A stretch of 64,000 bases of DNA from Phalacrocorax aristotelis (taxonomy: Eukaryota; Chordata; Aves; Suliformes; Phalacrocoracidae): positions 106,223,463-106,287,462 of the forward strand of contig NC_134277.1 of NCBI RefSeq assembly GCF_949628215.1, read 5' to 3'. The translations under genes and the position numbers were made by a program. Below the pieces are notes generated by a model, which was given only the letters and a program-made list of their open reading frames with translations, had not been told where the DNA came from and searched no databases. Shown here piece by piece: positions 50,701-63,341 of the stretch (the first letter of the stretch is position 1; each line of letters starts with the position of its first letter).

Positions 50701-53700
50701 TTTTTGAAGAATAAGAAGAATAACCAATATATATACACTTTAGGCTGTTCATTTCACAGTAATTTAAAATAACCCCTTGACTTGACTACATTCTAAGCCA
50801 GTAAAAAACACCTATGACTTAACTGGACCAAGATTTCAAATTTTGTGTGCAATTTGTAATGCTGTCAGTGGGCTTGCATTTTTACTACAGCTTGTAAATC
50901 ACATCAATTAATCCTGAATTTATTTAGAGAAGGAAAAGCTTGTAGAAACTGTTGTATTAAGAAAATGAATAAACATGGTTATGTATAGAAATTGCATGGG
51001 GGAGGAAGGTTTGAGACAAACAATATGCTACCCATTGATAAATATATAAAGGGTGTTAGAATCAGAGGGGTATAAATAGTCTGTTATCTGTCAGGAATGA
51101 AAACGTAAGCATGCAATGACTAAATTAATCTTTAGTCAAAAATATATAAAGGAAAAAAATAGTTCAGAATGATTACACAAGTCAAAAGTAAGAAATCATT
51201 AGAAACAGTCAAATAGGCTAAATAAAGCCTTCATAAATACTAGACAGGACATTCTTCCCTTCAATGCAGAAATGAGCTGGAAGACTTTTTAGACTTTCTT
51301 TCATTTGTAATTTCTAGATGTGGATGTTGCAAAGCTGCCTAGCAACACTGAGTGCCCAGTTTCCTTATTGTTAACCAGTATGGGATATCTAGCTCTCTTA
51401 GCTGCTTATGAAAACTCTGAGCCCTAATCCATCATTTCGTGGTTAAAAAGATATTTTACAAAAAATCTACAGCCTTTGAGGAGCTAAAGGATGGTTCTAC
51501 CCTCTCTTTTGTGAGTGTTATAGGTCACGCATTGCTTTCTTCAGTACTTTGTCTTAAGACAGTTACTAAACCAGTGAAGTCATTTACTCCATTAAATTTT
51601 CCTTTAATGTTCCTCAAGGGGACATGCAGGAAACCAGTTTCCCTTCTGAATGCCTGTGGACTGTCAGTAAATTCTACTCTGCTCTTTGCCAGGTGTCCCA
51701 GGCTTTGCTACTTGCATCAGTAACGGCTGATTGTAGAAAGAAGAGGAAGAATACAACAAGCTCCAGAGTATTCATTCATAGTATTTTAAAATGCTATTTT
51801 GAAAGGTTGCAGGATGAATTCGTGGTAATTGCTGGCTTAACACATGAGATCTGAAAAATGTCTTTAAATGACAATGCCCAGCCTTTTGTTTTTGTTTGTT
51901 TTTTCCTCCCCACTGAAGACACTCAGTTGTGATAATATACCTAGTGGCCAAGTAGAAGTTGATGAAGACTCCTCTGCTTCTGAGTATCTTCTGGTGTCAC
52001 TGCTAAATCATGCTTCTACCTATAGCATATCTCAGAGAGTTTCTCATTTCCCCAGGTTGTGCTTCTGCTGAACTTCAGTCCTCAGGGCAAAGAAAAGCAG
52101 TCTTGTCTGTATCACCAGTCCCTTGTACAGGGGCTCAGGTTGCCCAGAGGGGTGCCCTACATCTCTCCATTTTTAGAGCACTCCCTTTCAAAACAGAACC
52201 AACAAAATTATAAAGATTTAATGAACCCCGTTTTCATTAATTGCCATGCACAATAAACAGCGTGTCAGGTAGTGGGTGTCTATAAACACACAGCAGTGAG
52301 GCTGCAGCTGGCCTTCAGACCGCAATATGTTGCAGCTGAATCAGAGCAGGATCACGTCTTTTTACAGTGTACAACCTATCGGCCAGTAATTTGGGGCTAG
52401 ATTGCAGTTTCAGCCTCATGCTAGCCGTGGGGAAGATGAGCTGTACACTAATAACAGTTCCCAGCGATGCTCCCTGTTGTGCTGGGAGTGCACAGACAGC
52501 AGCTGCTGCTGCCCTTGTGGAGGGCTGTGCACACCCTCTCCTACACCGGTCCAGCCCTGATGACATCTGTGTACAAACAGCATCATCGCTTCAACAGTGT
52601 CAAGGCTACCGCCTACCACTAATAAGGTTTCTGTTACCACTTTTTGACAGGTCCTGATGAAATAGGTGAAGTTCTGAAAAGATCAAAAGCAAGGAAACAG
52701 AAGAATATGCTATTCTTTATCCTCATTCCTATGCATACACTTATGGAGAAACGCTAACCAACAGCTTGTCATTTCACTGAGACATGTCTACGTAGTGATA
52801 CAGCTTTCAGACAGTTAAATGGGTGTCTTGGAGCTTAAAGAGAACTCTGGGGAGGCACAATCTGGGACCAAACCTCTCATTTTGAAACACCACCAGCCTA
52901 ATGCTGTTTAATCCATACACAGCGAGGGGATATGAAGCTACAGTCATCTTTCTACTAAAGCGTGAGCCAGTAATAGACCCCTGACTTGACAGAATGACAA
53001 GACTGAGATCTAACAAAGTGATTTGTGCTTCCTATTGGACAAACGATTATCCGTCGCACTGGTACCAGAGAATCTACACGCTGCGTTCTGAAAGGGTTGC
53101 ACAGCTCAAATGGATTCTTAATGAAACTAGTTATTTTCTAATTGTAGAGCTAATTAAATTGTAAAGAGAGACCTGCTGGCACTGGAAACAGTATTCACAC
53201 TCTTCAGCTACAGCCTTATTAAAAAAGCTGTTGAGCTACTATAGGCTGGCTGGACCTCTGCTGTATCTGTCTAATCCAGGTTTCTTTCAGTATCTGTGGA
53301 GAATATTTGCTTACTGCAAACAGATAATTTCAAGGAATGTTTTTATAGTAAATTTCTTTCTTAGAGATAAGTATACATCTGCCTTCTTCAGGCAGTGAAC
53401 AAAGCAATAGATAGATACTGGGTTACTATTTCCCCTGCCCCTGACTTTAGCAATTGGAAGGTATGTATGGTTAGGTGGCCCTTTTGTTACATTCAAGATA
53501 TATTTATTTTTTGCTACATTCAATAACATATAATTACATTCACTATATAGAATTTAAATCGCTAGGAAAAAAATTAAAAAGCCTTCAAAAATATCATGAT
53601 GTTAGAAAATATAGATTTCTGTCCTGCCAGCTGAAGAATAGAAACATTGCCCAACAAAACGGCAGTAGCTCTCCTAATGGCCACCACTATATTATTCATT

Positions 53701-56700
53701 AAAAAGAAACCAGTGTATTTTTCTTCACTAAATATAGGGGTTTTGAATGTTTAGATACTGCCTGTAAACAGAATGACTTGTCTGTGAAAAAATGAGAATT
53801 AAAACACCTTATAATTTTTTCACTGTTACATCCAAATTATAATATAACATGCAGATTATGTATGAAATTTCCTACTAGTTAGATTAAGATGAATGCACAA
53901 ACCAAGATGGTAAAGAATTCAGTACCGAGTAAAAATATTTTTAGCCCAGAATGTGTCATATCTCTCATATCTTTAGGGTGCTATTAATAAAGTTTTCCTA
54001 TATGAAACCAGAAAAAGGCATTGCCAGGCATTGCAAAAATACAGATTTTTGTCATTTACACTTTGAAAAGCAATTAAAACTGACTCATTGATAATAGCAG
54101 AAAGCTTTCCATATTTTCATGCTTATGAATACCTCAGACTATTAACATTCCTTAAAAGTGCCTGCATTTGAAAATAAATCCTCAGATAATGCATGCCATC
54201 AGATAATGCACTCCTTTAGGCAGCCCTGGCAAAAACAGAGGCAAAGAAGGTGGAAATCAGGGGCAAATGTATGTATACATATATATAAATGTGTATGTAT
54301 ATCTCTCTAAACCCATAGTGCTGGTGAAAGATAGGTGTTGGGTTTGTTTTGCCCTTTTAAGTAGCGCTGACATCTGAGCTTCAGCATTTTAACATAAGAC
54401 CTCTTCCTCACTGAGTGCGACTGAAGCTTCTGTGTTTTATATTTAGCATGTTAACTAAGTGAAATTACGATCAGAAAAAGTTGTAAAAATGAAAAGTTGG
54501 CAGCTCTGCTGGGTCTGTCGATGTCTCATTTATTCTCTCAGGCTACACATGCCAGTACATGAACAGAGTGATTTCAGCTACCTGCAAAAGAACCATGTCC
54601 CCTCTCCTCTGCCTATCATTCATTGCCTACTGCCACCAAAGACTGGAGAGACTCAATCTTGCTAACAATCAGCCCTGCGTTTAATTCTGGAGGCAGATTA
54701 TGGTCCATCCAGCTCACTGCTTGGCAGCTACTCTGACTTAGCAGGGTGACATTAGCTAAAACTTATTTTTGTCAGTTCACTAAGAAAATATGACTAGGTG
54801 AAGGCATACATATGGTTACATTTCCAAACTGACTTCTGAAAAATGTTCTCAGGATATTTGGAAAAATGCCTGTTTTTAAAGACAGAACTGAAGTTTTGTA
54901 CAGAAAATAGACTTTCCACATACACTGTATCTCTTAAAAGTGCTACAGGTGAATTTGAGTATGATGCTTTTGAAAAAGTGCTGTGGGATCCAAAAAAAAG
55001 AAAAAATTGAGAGTTGCCATTCAAATTACACCAGCTGACAGTATCCAATTTTTAGCAGTTCAGAGGGAGATATGAGGCTGAGTAGGAAAACACAGTAAGG
55101 AATACAACTGAATGACAATTATATAAAAGAGCTTAGATTAATTTACAGATCAAATTATCAGAAACAAATACCTTATCTTTAAGATCTGTAGTCATAAAAA
55201 TGTACATATTATTTCAAGACTGTTTAATTGTCTTCACAAGCTCTGAAAGCTTGCCAGAAATTGAGAGTCTCACATTGTTCATGTTACTGTCCAAGAACAT
55301 TCAGGCAATGACAGCTCTTGCAGATGTCATGATGTCAGACTTGTGGGCAATGACAAGCCATGTGACTTTCTGCTGCCTTCACAAACAGCAATTGAGAAAT
55401 ATGAGGTATTAGAGTCTCTGAGAATTACTGTGCCTATATAAAAGCGTGCAGTACAGCAATCGCAATATTTAGAGGACAACAAATGGTATCGCAAGATACC
55501 TGGAGTCCAATATTCAGATTCAAAGTCTAGGAAAGCCACGAGAGAAATCAAGAAATCAGACCTGGGTTAGTGACAATCTCTATTAAAAATTGATTCTAAA
55601 TTTGGAATTCACACACATACACTTTGAAATTTTGTTTAAGATAGAAATAAATATATCTTTATAATTTTGAGGATTTTGACAACAGAAAATTTTCCCAAAA
55701 CATTTCTTCCACTTGAACATAAGATAGAGCATCTAACTTCATTGTCAAATATTTCAGCATATGACTATTGTATTTTCACCATTTCTCCAAAAGCTAGAAA
55801 AGTTGAGAAACGTAAAATATACAATTCCAATTGCATCTCAACTCAAATCACTACTGTACGACTATCTCTATCTTTGTTTTTAGAAATTGTGCCCTACTCA
55901 GGCCAGGACGCAATTTACACTACAATACTTGCCTCAGTAATCTTCTCCCTCTTGTCCTTTCTGCCTGACGTGAATCTACAGCATCTGGAGGATGCAAGCC
56001 CTGTGCGTGAACAGCAGGCCACCTCTTACTTCAGCGAAGAGAACCATAATTTTGATGAACTTGGTGGATTCTTGAAAAGATAGAATGGAAACAGAATCTC
56101 ATTTCCTCCTTCTTTGGCACCATCTTTAGTTATTTATTAATTCTAAGGGAAGGGCAACACTGGAGAAAAGTATTAAATGGGAAACACTCACCACTGGCTT
56201 CTTTTTCCTTCTGTAACTCATAGACTGAAGTAAGTGCAATGGCTAATTAATGGCCAGACTTGTGAATATGACTGTGTGGCTGAGATGCATGGGGTAATGA
56301 CATGAGTTTGGAAAACCCACTTTCTGAGGCAAATAGAAGAGTATTACATAGCTTGCAGATATTATTATCACTGCTAATTAATAGTAAAAACATTCAAAAT
56401 TATATTCAGCTCTATTAATGTCATCCGAAGTTTTTACAAGTCCATAAATTAAAATGGTACAAAATGATTCCTCCATCAGTACTTTAAGAAGAATTATTTC
56501 CTGTTTTGACCTAGACTTGGTAATTTAATTACAGTTACATCAGAATAAAAACAAAAATGTCATAATGTTGGCTAAAATGGGAATATCTTCCAAATCCAAG
56601 AACTGATTACTTAAATGTTTTTACCCTTTGCTATGATGTACAGCATTAGTTTTAGCAGAAAAGTGTAACTCCCATGACAATTTAACAGTTCTCAATAATA

Positions 56701-57537
56701 TACTGTTTTCTAGAATCATAGCCCATCTTGAGATATTTAATATTATCCAAGCAATAAACTGCACAAGAAACGCCCTTCAGAATGCGCTGTCTTAATGAAG
56801 TAAGTGCACTAAACAATGTCCTAAATTATCTAAAAGCAGTAAAGAAGTGCCTTGATACAAACTAAAATGCTAGATGTTTTAATAACATCAAAGGTTTTAT
56901 CTGAGTGGTTTATTAATTTTATATAACTAGAAATTGTTTATAAACGGGAAAACATACATGGTAATTATGTATCTTGAGCCAGAAATCACGTGTAATGCAC
57001 TGTCCCCTCAAATAAAGCAAACTAGTTACATATGTTAGGCATTGCCTTGCCAGCACTTTCTGTGAATTGGATGCAGAGAACATTTATGGCAGTTTAATCC
57101 AGCCTTTTCATTACAGCAAAAAAACCCCATGCCAACATTCAGTTTGATGTGGCTTTATATTTCTGAGGGAAGAAGATGCCTACTACCTGTGAAAAGGTAA
57201 TTTAAAATCTGTGGGCCAGATCTCTCTTTTGAAGGGTTTGGAACATGACAAACGCTAAATGCAGGAGGCGCTTTTCAGAGTTGTAAAGGCTGGATCTAAA
57301 TTCACCCATCAGATGAGAGTAAGAAACGTCTTACCGGAGGAGACGGATCTAGCTGTTGATCGAAGACACTGCTGGCGAAAAGCTGCTTTCCCGTCGTCTG
57401 CCCCATCCCACCCAGAGACCATGTCCGCTGCCTTTGAAGGCCAGTGGGCACATCCCTGCCTCTGCCTCTGGTGTCTACAGGCCTGTTCTCCGTTACTTTG
57501 CCTAATCTTTTTTGGGTTTACTGGTACTACCTGCATT
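44768..57537. other. Intergenic DNA, no gene seen
   Basis: AT-rich sequence with scattered short frames, none recognisable. A small CpG cluster lies at 44829-44892, just beyond the LTR. A G/T-only tract is at 48557-48592. Homeodomain-type TAATT repeats at 53138-53158 and a TA/GT-rich patch at 54266-54303 are minor. The longest frame (138 codons, plus, 55667-56083) resembles no known protein. Confidence 0.7.
48557..48592. repeat. G/T-only low-complexity tract
   Basis: Thirty-six bases of T runs separated by G1-G2, with no A or C on the plus strand. Confidence 0.8.
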
Positions 57538-57603
57538 GACAACCTCTTGTGCCAAAAAATTCCATAAGTTCATTACCTATGGTATAAAAATGTGCTTCTA
57601 TAT
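57538..57603 (-). mobile_element. Ancient CR1/L3-type LINE ORF2 C-terminal remnant
   Basis: The minus strand at 57538-57570 translates to NLWNFLAQEVV, and just upstream in the same frame to KHIFIP-stop-VM. This aligns without gaps to the CR1 ORF2 C-terminus seen intact in the copy at 39.55-39.92 kb ([20 protein letters not shown]). One in-frame stop replaces the Arg. It is much more diverged than the two clear CR1 copies, so it is probably an old insertion. The extent is uncertain, and the moderately CpG-rich sequence at 57.26-57.54 kb may belong to it. Confidence 0.5.
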
Positions 57604-60600
57604 GCTTTAAACAAACGTCATGGAAGAAAGATTTTCTCAGGTTTTTTAAAGTCCTTTTCTTTTGCAGTTTCATAGTAGACATTTATATTGATATTGACTG
57701 TTTCACCAAATACAATAATCCATATGAATTTAAATTGTCTAGCTATTATTTAGCTGCAAGTGTTTTTTCTGCATCCCTCTATAAGCCAGTTACATATCTG
57801 CATATGGAATTTAGCATAGGTGGTAGATCCAGTTAAATGGAAAAGAAAAAGGAAAACAGAGAAATTAGAAAGCCTCACTAGGGATGAAAATATAGACAAT
57901 AAATTAATAATATCATAAATAAGCTTCCAAATTTGCATCTGCACTGGTAACATGTTCTTAGGTTGGGTATTACATACCTGATTTGGAAGCAGTAAAATTC
58001 AAGAATTTACATTAAAGCACCTGTTGAGATCCTGTCACAAGCTTTAAGATAACGCAATACTAAACTGCTGTTCCTGGCCACAGAAAGCACAAAGGAAAGG
58101 GTTTTTATACATGCAGCTCCACTGATGTTTACAGAAAACCTTTACAAGTCTGCAATCATCCTACTGATTTTGAATACTAATTTCAGGAATCTGGTAGTCA
58201 CTTAAAGCAATAAACACACAGCTACTGCGTATGCCCGTGTTGTCTTTACAGAGCATGTGCAGTAGGTCCAGTATAGACTGCATATATAGGCAATCCATGG
58301 GTTTTTTTGTTTTTAATTTTAGATACCAGCATATTCTTTTTACCAATAGCAGCTAGTTAACGGAGAAGGATGAGAAAGCTGGGGGTGACAGCAAGCAAAG
58401 AAGGTCTTCAGGACAGGAAAGGATACTTTGAAGTGGACTCTGAAATGAATAAAGAGGCAGATTGACAGGATGGTTAATATACAGAGATGACTTTCTCAGC
58501 TGGGGAATTTCTCATCTAAACTCTCTTGGGCATTTCCACCTCCCTCCATGCCCAGTGTTCTCATTTTCTTTGCTTTCTTGACTTCCTTTTCGCAGTCTTG
58601 TTTCAGCTGGTAAGTCATAAGGTTCATTTTAACTACAGCAGTCAGTGAGGTTTGGGCACCACAGTCCCTCTTTGGCGTCCCCTTCAGAGAGGCACCTGGA
58701 ATTCATGTCTTTTGCATCCCACATGCCCTGCTGTTTCTTTGTAAGATTGCTGCTCTTTGTGAAGAGCCAGACAGCAAGAAATTCATAGAGAATGTTAAGC
58801 TCAGAACTACAGTAAGATTATTATCAAAAATGGAATCAAGACCCTGTCAGATAGAGTCTTTGATATGGTGAACTTCAGAGAACTTTAGGAACACAAGACA
58901 ACAGAACTCAAAAGCAGTGAGGAAAGGAAAAATAATTGTTTTGAATAGACAGCTTTGAAAAAAGAATGCAGCGATAATAAGACTTCATCCTGCATTGAAT
59001 GAACCACAGAAATTATAAACAAACTAAGACTCTGAAAATTCTTTAAAAAAGAATCAGAAAAAGTTTTTTCAAGCTCATCTCCCTCTGGATTTAACTGAAG
59101 GGAAGTTTCAAAGTTACAGGGCATCCCGTATTAAAAGTGCTAAAAGATAGTGTTTGTCAAAAATTCTTCACAAAACCATGAAGATTACAAGGCCACTTTC
59201 ATTTGTGCAACTGCAGTTCCACACAAAAACTTCATGAGCATATACACACAAAAATGTTCTTTACTTGTCCACCTATCATCAATTTATTGGGACAGAACCC
59301 AACTGATACAGAAGAGATTTTAAAAGGTTATTGGAATTATAAAAACCAAGCTTGTGAGGAGACACGAGTAGGCAGCCCTTTAAAGTTCATCTTACATAGA
59401 GTGCAGTAAGGAAGCAACAAGGGACAATGTAAATGAGATTCTGTGACTAATTTCCCCAGTGGTGGAACTCCTACACATTTTGACTGCGGATCAGTAAGAA
59501 TATACATGGTGGAAGTGTCATCCGTGTTAAATAACACCAATGGAGATGAAAAAGTCAAACTGGTTTCAGAAGCAGCTATGGGAAGCTGCAAACTAATGGG
59601 AACAACCAGACAGGAGGGAAAGTGGAGGCACTAGTGGGAGCCCAAAACAGGAGACAGACACAGAGGGAATCAGTGCTCCCAGTCACAAGAGACTAGCCTT
59701 CTCCTATTTAGGTTATCTCACAATGCCAACAATAATTATTGAATCCATCCACCATTTTTTCCATTTTGAATACCCAGTAAAATGTCGTGTGGTGTTTTTT
59801 TAAATTTTTTCTTGATATACAACACTTTGTCCTTATCACTCCTCTATTTGTAACAAAGAAAATTTGATTACTGATCATTGTGAATACCAGTCTTGAGCCA
59901 TGATAGCATAAAATGTATTGCACCAGCTGATACAGTGTGCTCCTGGATCACTGTTTTAAGTACACAACCACCCCTTCTCTGGTCTAAACCAGGAGCAGCA
60001 ATATTGAGGCTGCTCTTCAAGGTTAGGAATCTTTTTTGGAATTGAAGTTAATTATGCCTTCAGTTAAGAAAATCTGAATGAAATGCCCACGCTTACAGTG
60101 CAGAGGAGTATATTACCAATGGAGAGTGCGTATGTGTCACCTGTGCATTAGCAACAACTCTATGAATCGTTTGTGCAGCAACTAATTCAGACACTGAAGA
60201 CAGTGCAAGAAAACATTTGTTTTTCTGATGCAATATAGATTGACTGTATTTAAAGAGGTGAGAAGGACCTGGATCGAACACTCCTGTAGATTTGAATGAT
60301 ACATCTTTTCCTCCTGAAGGAAAGTTTTCCCAAAAGGGAAATGACTGCTTCAGCAATTCCATCTCCTTGCTGGACAAATGAGACACAAATCCATTCCATT
60401 ATTATTGTGAGTCTCATATCAGGTCTCATAAAATTCCCACTGGTCCTGCGTGGGGAAATGTGAGCAGCCCTGTGCAGATCTGATTAGAGCTCTTCATATT
60501 TCATTACATGAGCATACCATGCACAGCTAAAAGCAATTTTTACTCAGTTATGCTTCTTTTGTAATTGCTCTTGTAAAGCCTCCTGTGGAAAAAAAAAAAA

Positions 60601-60733
60601 CAAACCTTGCAGCAATCAAGGTAGATTTATAATGAATTTAATAAAGTCCCTTTGTTTTATTGCCCCACAGACAGAAATATTGTCTTGCAAAATGATGGAC
60701 AGTTCTGAGTTGTGTACAGCCTTGATAGAGCAG
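57604..60733. other. Intergenic DNA, no gene seen
   Basis: AT-rich sequence with only short, unrecognised open frames (up to 97 codons). A poly-A/A-C run occurs at 60589-60605. I see no other repeat of known family. Confidence 0.65.
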
Positions 60734-62095
60734 ATAGAATCATAGAATTGTTTAGGCTAGAAAACACCTTTAAGATCATCAACTCCAACTGTAAACCTAA
60801 CACTGCCAAGTCCACCATTAAACCATGTCCCCAAGTGCCACATCTACACATTTTTCAAATATCTCCAGGGATGATGACTCAACCACCTCCCTGGGCAGCC
60901 TGTTCCAACGCTTGATAACGCTTTCAGTGAAGAAATTTTTCCTAATATCCAATTAATAGGATTATCCAATTAATAGGATTTAATGAAAAACCCATTTAAT
61001 ATCCAATAAAATCCTCCCCTGGTGCAACTTGAGGCCATTTCCTCTTGTCCTATTGCTTATTACTTCGGAAAAGAGCCTGACACCCACCTCACTACAACCT
61101 CCTTTCAGGTAGTTGTAGAGAGTGATGAGGTCTCCCCTGAATCTTGTTTTCTCCAGGCTAAACAACTGCAGTTCCCTCAGCCGCTCCTCATAAGAATTGC
61201 TCTCCAGACCCTTCACTGGTTTTGTTGCCCTTCTCTGGACACACTCCAGCAACACAATGTCCTTCTTGTACTGAGAGACCCCAAACTGAACACAGTATTC
61301 GAGGTGTGGCCTCACCAATGCCAAGACAACCAATTCCTCACCCCTGCTGGCCACACTATTCCTGATACAAGCCAGGATGCAGTTGGCCTTCTTGGCCACC
61401 TGGGCACACTGCTGGCTCGTGTTCAGGTGGCTGTCAACCAGCACCCCCAGGTCCTTCTCTGCTGGTCAGCTCTCCAGCCACTCCTCCCCAAGCCTGTAGC
61501 ATTGCATGGGGTTGTTGTGACCAAAGTGCAGGACCTGGCACTTGGCCTTGTTAAACTTCATACAATTGGCCTCGGCCCATCAATCAGCCCGTCCAGATCC
61601 CTCTGCAGAGCCTTCCAGATGAACATTCCCGCCCAGTTTGATGTCGTCTGCAAACTTTTTATGGTGCACTCGATCCCCTCATCCAGATCATTGATGAAGA
61701 CATTAAACAAGACTGGCCCCAACACTGAGCCCTGGGGAACACTGCTTGTGACAAGCTGCCAACTGGATTTAGCTCCATTCACCACAACTCTTTGGGCTCA
61801 GCCATCCAGCCAGTTTTTTAACCAGCAAGGAGTACACCTGTCCAAGCTGCGAGCAGCCAGTTTCTCTTGGAGAACGTTGTAGCAACTTGTGTCAAAGGCT
61901 TTACTAGAGTCCAGGTAGGCAATATCCACAGCCTTTCCCTCATCCACTAGGTGGATCACCTGGTCATAGAAGGAGATCAGGTTAGTTAAACAGGACCTGC
62001 CTTTCATAAACCCATGATGACTGAGCCTGATCACCTGGTTGTCCTGTATGTGCTGCGTGATGACACTCAAGATGATCTGCTCCAGGTATGCACAG
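60734..62095 (-). mobile_element. CR1 LINE, 3' 1.36 kb with decayed reverse transcriptase
   Basis: The reverse-complement CR1 3' terminus (ATAGAATCATAGAATTG) starts at 60734. Reading on the minus strand, from right to left, the ORF2 reverse transcriptase is recognisable: HGFMKGRSCLTNL and the LDSSKAFDT region (61798-62070), then [27 protein letters not shown] (in separate pieces, 61558-61785). The catalytic FADD motif (codons at 61640-61654) is present but shifted by a one-base deletion just before it. Further on come a TGA where Cys is expected (61466-61468), the [18 protein letters not shown] region, and the C-terminal part to SEVGVRLF. A 54-base insertion interrupts the C-terminus near 60954-61007. 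It is 5'-truncated near 62095 (edge approximate) and is a fossil copy. Confidence 0.93.
60943..61007. repeat. Small insertion in the CR1 flanked by 11-bp direct repeats
   Basis: TAATATCCAAT occurs at 60943-60953 and again at 60997-61007. The second copy continues into the normal CR1 tail sequence. Between them lie 43 extra bases that include a perfect 17-bp tandem pair (60947-60963 and 60964-60980, overlapping the first repeat). The copy at 39.55 kb lacks this segment. Confidence 0.75.
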
Positions 62096-62590
62096 AGCTC
62101 ATGTTCAACCTACATGCACAACACCAAGGTGTCAGCTCCCTTCCTGGCACAGAACACCAATTGCTATTGAAACACTTACTATTCTGAATGCTGCTAGACA
62201 GGTAGCCCGTTTGGTTTTGGTAGACCAACCCGCAGGACCACCGCTGTGTTACCCAGGTATGGCAGCATTCTGAGCCGTAAGGCTGGGAATTTTAAATTGT
62301 AAGGTTGGGTTTCTGCATTGCACAGAATAATGATGGAAAGGGCTTGCGTTTCTAGAACATGGGTAATTAACATCAAGCTGGAAAATGCACGCCAGTAATT
62401 GCAGGTGGCCAGCTGAAGCTTTTCTAATTCTTTTGAAGGATAAAACAACGTGTCTGTTTGCACTGGATTTTTTAAATTCTCTTAGGTGCGCTGACTGAAT
62501 TGCGAACCCATTTGTAACCAGTCCTTTGCTATCTGAAAGGTATTGCTCTACATGTTTGAAGTTTGACAACGACTTACAAGTTACTCATTC
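62096..62590. other. Intergenic DNA upstream of the RTTN CpG island
   Basis: Transition from the CR1 copy to the CpG island. The first 60 bases may be further degenerate CR1. No gene or motif is recognised. Confidence 0.6.
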
Positions 62591-63209
62591 GGTTCATTAA
62601 GCTCCGCCCCCCCGCAATCGCTTGGAGAAGCCTGAGGTAAAAAAAGACACCGAGGATACCTACTTCTGCCAAGAAAACACGACTAAGCCTGACAGCGGTT
62701 CATCCGGCCACGACCCCACAAACCCCTACCGGCGGCAGGCCGTCCCGCCGGCGCGCTCTCCCTCGGGGCAGGCGGGGCGCGCCCCCGCGGCGGCGAGGAC
62801 CCCTGGGCGGCGCCAGGCCCGGGGCCTCGCCGGTGCCCGCGCCGGGAGGCGGCTGCAGCCCGCAAACCTTAGGGAAAGGGTGGCAGCAGCACCCGTGCCA
62901 CCACCGGCCGCCGGATCGCTGTCACCCGGGGCCGGGGTCGCGCCTAGGCGAAGCACCCCCACACCCGCGCATCGCGGGCGGGCACCGCAAAGCCGCCCCG
63001 CTCCGCCCTGCCGGCCGGCTGCCGCGGCGGGGCGGGAGGGCTGCCCGCGGGGCTGCCCGGGAGTCGGAGTTGCTTGTGCCCCCTCCCCTGGAGTGTCCCC
63101 CCGCCGCACGGCCCGCTCCGGGGCTGCGGCGGCGCTGGAGGCTCGCGGCGTGCGTGGCGCGCAGCAGCGGCCGGTGGGGAGCGGCGGGCTGGAGCGGGAA
63201 GCGGGGCGG

Positions 63210-63228
63210 ACTACGTTTCCCAGAGCGC
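63210..63228 (+). promoter_or_regulatory. ZNF143/THAP11-type promoter element
   Basis: ACTACGTTTCCCAGAGCGC closely follows the well-known promoter motif ACTACAnTTCCCAGnATGC, which is bound by ZNF143 (Staf) and THAP11/HCFC1. It lies 83-101 bases before the RTTN ATG, in the expected core-promoter zone of a housekeeping-type CpG promoter. Confidence 0.65.
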
Positions 63229-63310
63229 ACCGCGGCCGCCGTCGGCTCGGCGGGGCGGGCTGGCGGCGGAACCGGCGCGGCGGTTGAATGCTGGCGGGGA
63301 GCGGGGCGCC

Positions 63311-63341
63311 ATGGAGGTGTCGTCGCTCGTCAGGAAGCTGG
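63311..63341 (+). CDS. RTTN: Rotatin, first coding exon (partial gene, continues off the right edge)
   Basis: Rotatin is a very large (over 2,000 residues) armadillo-repeat-like protein of centrioles and ciliary basal bodies. It is needed for centriole elongation and left-right patterning. Only the first 10 codons plus one base are here: MEVSSLVRKL-G, then the donor G|GTAACG at 63341/63342. The rotatin N-terminus in other vertebrates has the same 11-residue pattern ending L-I/V-RKLG, and its first coding exon ends in the same phase. The context GCGCCATGG (G at -3 and +4) is a strong start. An upstream ATG at 63288 is in weak context and out of frame. Position and orientation opposite SOCS6 match human synteny. 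The evidence is short, so the call rests on motif, exon phase and synteny together. Confidence 0.82.

Noticed and set aside
55667..56083. 138-codon plus-strand frame with an acceptor-like TTTGTTTTTAG inside
   Set aside because: There is no recognisable domain, and the length is within chance for this much AT-rich sequence. No matching donor or polyadenylation context was identified.
61022..61882. 286-codon plus-strand frame
   Set aside because: It is the antisense of the CR1 ORF2 sequence; the real element reads on the minus strand.
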